From assembly GCF_018130465.1 (NCBI RefSeq), contig NZ_JAFCKJ010000011.1, positions 156,697 through 220,696 of the forward strand: a stretch of DNA of 64,000 nucleotides. Direction: 5' to 3'. The notes below the pieces were generated by a model. That model saw only the letters and a program-made list of their open reading frames with translations, did not search any database and was not told where the DNA came from. Every line of letters begins with the position of its first letter. Position 1 is the first letter of the stretch. Position numbers and translations under genes: made by a program. Origin of the DNA: Bradyrhizobium canariense. GTDB taxonomy: Bacteria > Pseudomonadota > Alphaproteobacteria > Rhizobiales > Xanthobacteraceae. Shown here piece after piece: positions 58,439 to 64,000 of the stretch.

Positions 58439-59146
58439 ATGGTCGATCCAGCAGCCGGCATCGAGGCCTATCTCGACGTGCTCGCCAAGTACCCCCAATT
58501 GTTCGAGCCGCGTCGCTATCGCCGGCTTGTGCTCGACCGCGCCCGCCTGGAGAACTACGCGCGCGAGCATGGCGTCGCGCTCGGGCTTACCTTCTCAAAT
58601 GACTACGTGCTTGTGCTCGTCGACCTGGTCGAGGTGGGCGAGGGCCGGACCACGATCGTCCATCCCTATTTTCGGGTCGTCTCGCGCGGCCAACTGCTGG
58701 GAGGGCACAATGTCGTGGTCGTTGCCACGATCGCCGATCCGAAGCTGGGGAACGTCGGCGACATCGTGATGGTCGAGCAGGAGCGGCATGCGATCGGACG
58801 GCTTATGCTGGAACTACCGCGCGGATTTGCCGAACCGGGCATCGGGTTGGAAGCAAATGCCTTGAAGGAATTGGAGGAGGAGACCGGCTACGTCGGTGTC
58901 GAGCCGCGGCTGATCGGAAGCATCTTCACGGATACGGGCTTGATGGATAACGAAGTCCACATCGTGCATGCGTCGGTGATGGGTCGTCGGGAGTGGTTGC
59001 CCGAGATGCGCGAGGTCATAACCCGCACCTTGTTGATGCCGGCCGATGCGATCTGGTCGAAAATCCTGTCGGGTGAGATCAAGGACAGCTACACGCTCGA
59101 AGCGATCGGAATATGGAGCAGGTTGTCGCGCGGCATCTCGCCGTAA
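58439..59146 (+). CDS. Nudix hydrolase with N-terminal extension
   Basis: A 235-residue protein. Residues ~1-75 form a non-Nudix lead (DPAAGIEAYLDVLAKYPQLF, FEPRRYRRLVLDRARLENYA), then a strand-rich core with the box RGFAEPGIGLEANALKELEE ETGYVG near residue 125. The key Glu residues are kept, but the box Arg is Lys. The rest (SIFTDTGLMDNEVHIVHASV) looks like ADP-ribose-pyrophosphatase types. AGGGAA precedes the ATG. It may be co-transcribed with the 507-aa gene. Substrate not known. Confidence 0.85.
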   Translation: MVDPAAGIEAYLDVLAKYPQLFEPRRYRRLVLDRARLENYAREHGVALGLTFSNDYVLVLVDLVEVGEGRTTIVHPYFRVVSRGQLLGGHNVVVVATIADPKLGNVGDIVMVEQERHAIGRLMLELPRGFAEPGIGLEANALKELEEETGYVGVEPRLIGSIFTDTGLMDNEVHIVHASVMGRREWLPEMREVITRTLLMPADAIWSKILSGEIKDSYTLEAIGIWSRLSRGISP

Positions 59147-59370
59147 TATCGCCTGCCGCGGCGCCACCAGCAACGCCACCATCAGCGGTGCCTCGCTTCG
59201 CTGTCCCGGCGCATCGCCGAAGCCCTTGCGCGAGGATGGCTGGCTCGGTCACATTCCTGCGCACCGCAGAATCGGTTGCCATCCGGCCAAGCCGACGGCT
59301 AGATGAACCCACAGTCGATCGCACGCTCGAGCCTCGCGATCGGCCAATAACAAAAACAGGGCTGGAAATC

Positions 59371-60345
59371 ATGAACAAGAAGATCTTCGCGCTCGTTGCA
59401 GCGTTTGGCTTCGCTGCTTGCGGATCGGCATGGGCCGCGTGGCCGGAAGACAAGCCAATCGAAGTCGTTGTCGGCTTTGCGCCCGGCGGCGGTACCGATG
59501 TCATGGCTCGCAAGCTTCTTCCCTTTGTTGAGCGCGCGCTAGGCGGCAAGACGAAGTTTGTCGTCCTGAACAAGCCTGGCGCCGGTGGAGAGATCGCGTT
59601 TGCCTCGATCGCGCGCGCGGCGCCCGACGCCTATTCGATCGGCGTCGTCAACGTGCCGGGCTACAACTTTCTGCCGATGACGCGTAAAACCCAATACACC
59701 ACGGATGAAATCCGGCTGGTCGCACGGATCGTTGAAGATCCGAACGTGATGGTGGTTCCCGCGGACAGCAGATTCAAGAATCTGCCGGATGTCATTGCCG
59801 CACTTCGCAGCAAGCCGGGCTCGGTGACGTTTGGTCACAACGGTGCCGGCACGAACGGTCATTTGGCCATTCGCATGCTGGCAGCAGCCGCGAAGGTCGA
59901 GCCCAACGAAATCTCTTACAGGGGAACGGCCGCGCAGCGGACCGATCTGTTGGGCGGGCATCTGGAAGTCGGGATGGTCACTCTCAGCGAGATTCCCGAA
60001 TTGCATGGCACCAACAGGGGGCCACTTCGCGTCATCGCGATCCTGTCGAAGAAGCGCTTTCCATCGCTGCCCGAAGTTCCGACGGCGGAGGAAGTGGGCT
60101 TTCCGGTCACGACGACGGCAGAACGCGGCTTTGCGGTCCCGAAGGGCGTTCCGGACGACATCGTCAAGAAGCTGGAAGCCGGGATTGCCGAAGGCCTGCG
60201 CAATCCCGAGTACTTGACGAATTCGCCCGGCGACGAGCCGGTGATCGCCTTCCTGACTGGCGCTGAGTGGCAGAAACGCCTCGACGAGATGTCTGAGGCG
60301 TTGCGTCCTTATGCTGAAGACATGCGCGCGAACGAGCAGAAATAA
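59371..60345 (+). CDS. Tripartite tricarboxylate transporter substrate-binding protein (Bug family)
   Basis: A 324-residue periplasmic binding protein from the ATG at 59371, with signal peptide MNKKIFALVAAFGFAACGSAWA. The Bug pattern is clear: KPIEVVVGFAPGGGTDVMARKLLPFVERALG at the N-terminus, VVLNKPGAGGEIAF, GSVTFGHNGAGTNGHLAIRM, YRGTAAQRTDLLGGHLEVGM (carboxylate-binding), and VPKGVPDDIVKKLEAGIAEGL. No TctA/TctB membrane genes are adjacent, as is common for orphan Bug proteins. Ligand unknown. Confidence 0.93.
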   Translation: MNKKIFALVAAFGFAACGSAWAAWPEDKPIEVVVGFAPGGGTDVMARKLLPFVERALGGKTKFVVLNKPGAGGEIAFASIARAAPDAYSIGVVNVPGYNFLPMTRKTQYTTDEIRLVARIVEDPNVMVVPADSRFKNLPDVIAALRSKPGSVTFGHNGAGTNGHLAIRMLAAAAKVEPNEISYRGTAAQRTDLLGGHLEVGMVTLSEIPELHGTNRGPLRVIAILSKKRFPSLPEVPTAEEVGFPVTTTAERGFAVPKGVPDDIVKKLEAGIAEGLRNPEYLTNSPGDEPVIAFLTGAEWQKRLDEMSEALRPYAEDMRANEQK

Positions 60346-60378
60346 TCAACCCTGCCGTAGCCGGCCGTTGTCGCGAGA

Positions 60379-60705
60379 CTACCGCCTCGCCACCAGCACG
60401 CCGACCATAAACGCAATCATCAGCGCCGGCAGCGGTGCCTCACGTACCATGCCGCGAACGACGTGGGTCCAATGCTGCTCCGGGACGAGTTTCGGAGACC
60501 TGATCTCTGGCGCTGGCGTGATGCCCCATTCGGAGGCGAGTTCGGCGATCTCGCTGGAGGCAAGCCGCACGCCGTCGCGGACGCGGAAGATGGCGGCATC
60601 CGCTCGCTCGCGCGGCGCAAGCAGCATCATGGTCGTGACGGCCGTACGCAGGGTCATCTCGCCGTAGCCTTGCAGCCTCACCGATTCCTCGGGGTCGGAT
60701 GTCAT
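60379..60705 (-). CDS. Hypothetical protein with C-terminal membrane segment
   Basis: A 108-residue protein starting MTSDPEESVRLQGYGEMTLR. The first ~80 residues are polar; a hydrophobic stretch at the end (APLPALMIAFMVGVLVARR) could anchor it as a tail-anchored inner-membrane protein. No family is recognised. It faces the Bug gene and is followed upstream by a candidate 37-aa membrane gene. Confidence 0.65.
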   Translation of the reverse strand: MTSDPEESVRLQGYGEMTLRTAVTTMMLLAPRERADAAIFRVRDGVRLASSEIAELASEWGITPAPEIRSPKLVPEQHWTHVVRGMVREAPLPALMIAFMVGVLVARR

Positions 60706-60732
60706 GCGAAATTCCTCACAGCGCCAAACCCT

Positions 60733-60846
60733 TCATAGGGCGAAGTGGCGCGCGATGGTGAATGCCATCGTCGCGCACAGGACCAGCGTGGATACCGCGC
60801 CGGCCACGCCGCGCGCGAGGTCGGTCCGCGTCAGGTGCCTGGTCAT
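60733..60846 (-). CDS. Candidate 37-aa membrane protein
   Basis: The minus strand encodes 37 residues, MTRHLTRTDLARGVAGAVST then LVLCATMAFTIARHFAL, with a hydrophobic central helix. GGAG lies seven bases before the ATG. It is 27 bases upstream of the 108-residue gene with the same direction. Too short for family recognition; confidence rests on the ribosome site and composition. Confidence 0.45.
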   Translation of the reverse strand: MTRHLTRTDLARGVAGAVSTLVLCATMAFTIARHFAL

Positions 60847-60926
60847 GATTTTGCTCCATGCTCGGCATGGCAATGGCGGGGAGGCGGTGTTGGTTCCTTG
60901 CGCGTCGGGCGAATCGCGAACGCCGG

Positions 60927-61151
60927 CTATTTCCGCAGCAGCTCGCTCAGCGCCGCCGTTGCCTCGGCGCAGCGGATGTCGTCGATCTCGCGCGACAGGC
61001 TGAGCGCGCTCGATCTGAGCTCTTCGACCTTCCAGCTCTCGGGGTGCTGGGTCTCGAGTTGACCGAGCCGCTTGTTCAGATCGTCCAATCTGGTTTGCAA
61101 CTGCTCGACGCTGGCGGCCCCGTTCACCACCCAGACTCTTTGCGCACGCAT
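60927..61151 (-). CDS. Small coiled-coil hypothetical protein
   Basis: A 74-residue protein starting MRAQRVWVVNGAASVEQLQT. It is mostly one helix with heptad-like spacing (VEQLQTRLDDLNKRLGQLET, VEELRSSALSLSREIDDIRC), typical of a short coiled coil. AGGGGAA precedes the ATG. No known family is seen. Probably a small cytosolic protein. Confidence 0.65.
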   Translation of the reverse strand: MRAQRVWVVNGAASVEQLQTRLDDLNKRLGQLETQHPESWKVEELRSSALSLSREIDDIRCAEATAALSELLRK

Positions 61152-61306
61152 CGTAGTTCCCCTGCTAGTCTCACGGCGTTGTGAGAGGGGTTCGTGGCCG
61201 GAATGGGAGTTTGTTTTGGCCGGCTTTAGATCGCGTGGAACCGTTGCAGATCGGCAACGGGAGTTCCTTCGTGTTCACCAGGGACGGGGCTACCGCCGTC
61301 GCCGCA

Positions 61307-61567
61307 TCAGGCCGCGCGCGGCCACTCGGTCGATTGCTTTTCAAGCCGGCTTTCGAGAATCGCGATGCTCACCCGGATATTGTCGCGCCGGGCCCGCAGG
61401 TTCTGCGCGAGCATGGGATAGGCGAGGTTTTGGGGATCGGAGATTCCCGCCTTCCGCTCTTCTTCCAGAATGTCGGCGTCGATCATCTGCATGCGCCAGC
61501 GCAGATCGGAAATCAGTGCGTGGAGCTGTGTCGGCATGGTCGCTTCGAAACGGGACGTCGGATGCAT
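61307..61567 (-). CDS. Small hypothetical helical protein
   Basis: An 86-residue protein from the ATG at 61567 (GAGG five bases upstream); the frame is open nine codons further. It begins MHPTSRFEATMPTQLHALIS and continues with helices DLRWRMQMIDADILEEERK and AQNLRARRDNIRVSIAILE. No signal peptide or membrane helix. Similar in size and helical nature to the neighbouring 74-residue protein but not clearly related. No family recognised. Confidence 0.6.
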   Translation of the reverse strand: MHPTSRFEATMPTQLHALISDLRWRMQMIDADILEEERKAGISDPQNLAYPMLAQNLRARRDNIRVSIAILESRLEKQSTEWPRAA

Positions 61568-61750
61568 GATCGCCTCACGATGAGACAGACCCACTGCGGA
61601 TCTGAGGGATTTGACTACCGTGCAGCAAGTAGAATGCCAGTGCGCCGGCAGAGAGTTCCTCTCCCGCGATCACTGCGACGTCGCGCCGGAACGATTGCCA
61701 CTCTTTCCCGTTGCTGCAGGGACCTCGACAACGAGGCGATCGAGGGACCC

Positions 61751-62212
61751 ATGCCGCTCATCCGCTATTTCGTCTTCACCGGCGGCGCTCTGCTCGCCCT
61801 CCTGTACCTTGCTGATTCTTACATGGCCGGCCCCGTGAGCGCGGCCGACGAAGCCGGGCCGGCCCTCTCGATCGCCCGAATTCATTCTGCGCAGACATGG
61901 CCGGAGAAGATCGTCTTCGACACCAACGTGCGACAGATTCCGTTGACCAAAACCGTGGCGTCATCGACATCGGACGGCGCGGCGCCGGCCGCATCGGAAG
62001 GTACGCGCCAGGCATTTGCAATGGCGGCGCAGCCCGCCGCGGAGCTCAAGGCTTCGGACGCCAAGGCTTCGGACGCCAAGGCCGCCGAGCCAAGGCAGGC
62101 CAAGGCGGCCGCTCCGAACAAGCGCATCGCGGAGCGGCATCGTCGCCGCCAGCCGTCGCGCATGGCGGCGCGCGGTCAGTTCTTCAACGAGCCCGTCGCC
62201 GCAGAATGGTGA
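61751..62212 (+). CDS. Membrane-anchored or secreted Ala/Lys-rich hypothetical protein
   Basis: A 153-residue protein starting MPLIRYFVFTGGALLALLYLA with GAGGG before the ATG. One N-terminal hydrophobic helix acts as anchor or signal. Residues ~75-125 are low-complexity with a direct five-residue repeat (KASDAKASDAKAAEPRQAKA), and the end is basic (NKRIAERHRRRQPSRM). I do not recognise a family. It starts inside a longer open frame of poor codon quality. Confidence 0.6.
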   Translation: MPLIRYFVFTGGALLALLYLADSYMAGPVSAADEAGPALSIARIHSAQTWPEKIVFDTNVRQIPLTKTVASSTSDGAAPAASEGTRQAFAMAAQPAAELKASDAKASDAKAAEPRQAKAAAPNKRIAERHRRRQPSRMAARGQFFNEPVAAEW

Positions 62213-62403
62213 GTGGCGCTCGGCGAGAAAGTTTGCGCTCGACGTGGATGCACTCAATCCCAATTCGTCGTCGGCGCTTCCCACGTGACGGTAGGGCTGC
62301 CTCTCGGTTGGGCACCGTGCCGGACAGCGAGGCTGTGCGCGCGACGCATCGCGCGATAGTCTCTGCCGCGACCTGACCCGGGAAGCGGACGAGGGAAATA
62401 TTC

Positions 62404-63363
62404 GTGGCGAGATTTGTGACTATCGCGGCCGGCCAGCTCGGCCCTGTCGCGCGGACCGAGACCAGAGCTGCGGTCGTGGCGCGCCTGATGGCCTTGATGC
62501 GCCAGGCGCACGCAAACGGCTGCGACCTGATCGTTTATCCCGAGCTCGCGCTGACCACTTTCTTTCCGCGCTGGTACTTCGAGGACCAAGCCGAGATCGA
62601 CGGCTTTTTCGAGCGCGAGATGCCGGGAGCGGAGACGCAAGCGCTGTTCGATCTCGCGCGCGAGATCGGCATCGGATTCTGCTTGGGTTATGCCGAGCTG
62701 ACGATGGAAGCCGGCGTCGTCCACCGCTACAACACCTCCATCCTGGTCGATCGAAGCGGCGCCATCGTCGCCAGATATCGCAAGGTCCATTTGCCCGGCC
62801 ATGCCGAGCTCGAGCCCTGGCGCGAATTCCAGCATCTGGAAAAGCGCTATTTCGAGCCGGGCGGCGGTTTCGGCGTGACCGAGGCCTTTGGCGGCGTGAT
62901 GGGGATGGCGATCTGCAATGATCGCCGCTGGAGCGAGACCTACCGGGTGATGGGCCTGCAGGGCGTCGAGATGGTGATGATCGGCTACAACACGCCGGTG
63001 CACAATCCGCCTGCGCCCGAGCATGACGATCTCTCGCTGTTCCACAATCATCTGGTGATGCAGGCCGGCGCCTACCAGAACGGTACCTTCGTGGTGGGCG
63101 TCGCCAAGGCCGGTGTCGAGGAGGGCGTCGACCACATCGGCGGAAGCTGCATCATCGCGCCCTCGGGCGAGATCATCGCGAGATGCACAACCAAGGGCGA
63201 CGAGATCGCGCTGGCCCGCTGCGATCTCGATCTCTGCAATTCCTACAAGCGCACCACGTTCAATTTCGACGTTCACCGTCAGCCGCAGGCCTACGGGATG
63301 ATTGTCGAACGGAAGGGCGTGACCCTCATGGCGGACGGCACGCCGGCGCGAAAGAAGGGGTGA
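62404..63363 (+). CDS. N-carbamoyl-D-amino-acid hydrolase (D-carbamoylase)
   Basis: A 319-residue nitrilase-fold enzyme that hydrolyses N-carbamoyl-D-amino acids to D-amino acids, CO2 and ammonia. The Glu-Lys-Cys triad is complete: Glu47 in LIVYPELALTTFFPRWYF, Lys in ARYRKVHLPGHAEL and Cys in GMAICNDRRWSETYRVMG. FQHLEKRYFEPGGGF, GYNTPVHNPPAPEHD and FNFDVHRQPQAYGM match known D-carbamoylases closely in pattern. The start is a GTG at 62404. No hydantoinase or racemase gene is seen in this window. Confidence 0.93.
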   Translation: MARFVTIAAGQLGPVARTETRAAVVARLMALMRQAHANGCDLIVYPELALTTFFPRWYFEDQAEIDGFFEREMPGAETQALFDLAREIGIGFCLGYAELTMEAGVVHRYNTSILVDRSGAIVARYRKVHLPGHAELEPWREFQHLEKRYFEPGGGFGVTEAFGGVMGMAICNDRRWSETYRVMGLQGVEMVMIGYNTPVHNPPAPEHDDLSLFHNHLVMQAGAYQNGTFVVGVAKAGVEEGVDHIGGSCIIAPSGEIIARCTTKGDEIALARCDLDLCNSYKRTTFNFDVHRQPQAYGMIVERKGVTLMADGTPARKKG

Positions 63364-63369
63364 GGCTTC

Positions 63370-63459
63370 GTAGCCCGGATGGAACGCAGCGAAATCCGGG
63401 GCCGCCCGCGCGGCATTCGGCACCGTCCCCGGATTACGCTTGCACTCCATCCGGGCTAC
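63370..63459. repeat. REP-like palindromic intergenic element (GTAGCCCGGATGGA family)
   Basis: GTAGCCCGGATGGAACGCAG at 63370 is mirrored by CACTCCATCCGGGCTAC ending at 63459. Inner arms AATCCGGGG and CCCCGGATTA match those of the copy at 4022. It sits immediately after the D-carbamoylase stop. Confidence 0.8.
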
Positions 63460-64000
63460 GGGACCGCGCCCTGTGTCGCCCCTGTCAATCCGATCACGCA
63501 AAAATATTCCATTTTACCGAAATTCGGTTTTGGCGTATGTGTCGCGCATCCCGGCTCATCCTTGAGGGGCGATCATGTGGTCGTCACGTTCGCGAGCCGG
63601 GCTTGCGGTGGACGCGGCAGCGTCGGGCGCGAGAGGTGCGGGCAGGGCGGATTGCTCTCCGTGAGCCCAAAACTTCGTGCTAGACGAGCGACGCTGTCAG
63701 GTTCGTCTCGCCTGTAAGTTTCCGGCTCCGTCGACAGGGCTGGAAAAACTGCGGCGAAATGGCGAGCCGTGCGTACGGCAAAACCGTGTGGTCCTGGCCG
63801 TCGTTGCTACGGTCAAGCCCTGGCGGATGCGGCAGTCGCGTCAACCGGCGCGGTGTCGGTGAATTTCGTTGGGACGAGGGAGGCCAAAAGGAACTCGGCT
63901 CCCGGGAGAGCACGGCATAAGCCGTCCAACCACTGCGCAGGGAAGGCCGAGTGATTGGCTACACCTGTATGCTGCTGTGCGGTTTTTCTGCGTGTGCTTT
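63460..64000. other. Region without a supportable gene; possible dispersed genomic repeat
   Basis: Open frames here (for example 63379-63717 and 63769-63954) have no start context, conserved motif or plausible composition. The segment from about 63540 (CCCGGCTCATCCTTGAGGGG) to the end reads like a long multicopy sequence that I recall from Bradyrhizobium and Rhodopseudomonas intergenic regions, often annotated as spurious small ORFs. That is memory, not a search. It runs on past the window end. Confidence 0.4.

Noticed and set aside
56313-59146. Prophage or integrative element at tRNA-Pro
   Set aside because: No integrase, recombinase, phage structural gene or clear direct repeat of the tRNA end is visible; only a weak fragment and a composition change are seen.

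Overview
The window is high-GC alphaproteobacterial chromosome, almost certainly Bradyrhizobium or a close Nitrobacteraceae relative. Supporting signs are the ETF-QO/TPR/ispE order, the NadQ-type NAD regulator, several small families that I associate with this group (DUF2007, DUF1236, DUF3096, DUF4142, TIGR02301, DUF6894-like), a tandem cluster of chemoreceptors, and many dispersed palindromic intergenic elements. Coding density is high. Most of the window is core metabolism, with one short accessory-looking patch beside a tRNA gene (about 56.3-59.2 kb).

Layout. 0-4 kb: the C-terminal part of ETF-ubiquinone oxidoreductase, a secreted TPR protein and ispE. 4.1-7.5 kb (minus): alpha/beta hydrolase, LysE-type exporter, a FabF-like ketosynthase and its HxlR-type regulator. 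7.9-12 kb: polyprenyl diphosphate synthase, divergent DUF2007 and methyltransferase genes, an S49 peptidase and small proteins. 11.6-18.8 kb: glyQS, small envelope proteins, and pyruvate phosphate dikinase with an unusual lysine/alanine-rich N-terminal extension. 19.2-27.2 kb: a SleB-like wall hydrolase, the nadA-nadB-nadC operon for de novo NAD synthesis with a divergent MFS transporter, and acuI.

28.5-36.5 kb: four consecutive methyl-accepting chemotaxis genes on the plus strand. 36.5-43 kb (minus): a DUF2339 membrane protein, NadQ, a dual-specificity-like phosphatase, an HD hydrolase, tag and ygfZ. 43.1-47.3 kb (plus): a dihydroorotase-like enzyme, a sulfurtransferase, then an ECF sigma factor with a DUF4142 protein and a small cupredoxin. 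47.5-56.2 kb: small conserved genes, two Nudix enzymes, yedK, and a minus-strand run of CoA-transferase, GrdB-like protein, Nudix, GNAT, FAD oxidase and Sua5-type t6A enzyme. 56.3 kb: tRNA-Pro(CGG), followed by tandem repeats, an unrecognised 507-aa protein and a Nudix protein. 59.4-63.4 kb: a Bug-type binding protein, small hypothetical genes and a D-carbamoylase. The last ~540 bases hold no gene I can support.

The strongest systems-level observation is the NAD circuit. nadABC has two copies of a 19-bp palindrome (TATRCTCA-N3-TGAGCAWA) upstream of nadA, and one of them fills the 17-bp spacer of a good sigma70-like promoter. The likely regulator gene, nadQ, lies 15 kb away in the same window. 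The same operator region also lies upstream of a divergent MFS transporter. The most novel-looking locus is the 507-aa orphan plus Nudix pair beside tRNA-Pro. I found no CRISPR array, transposase, integrase or prophage.
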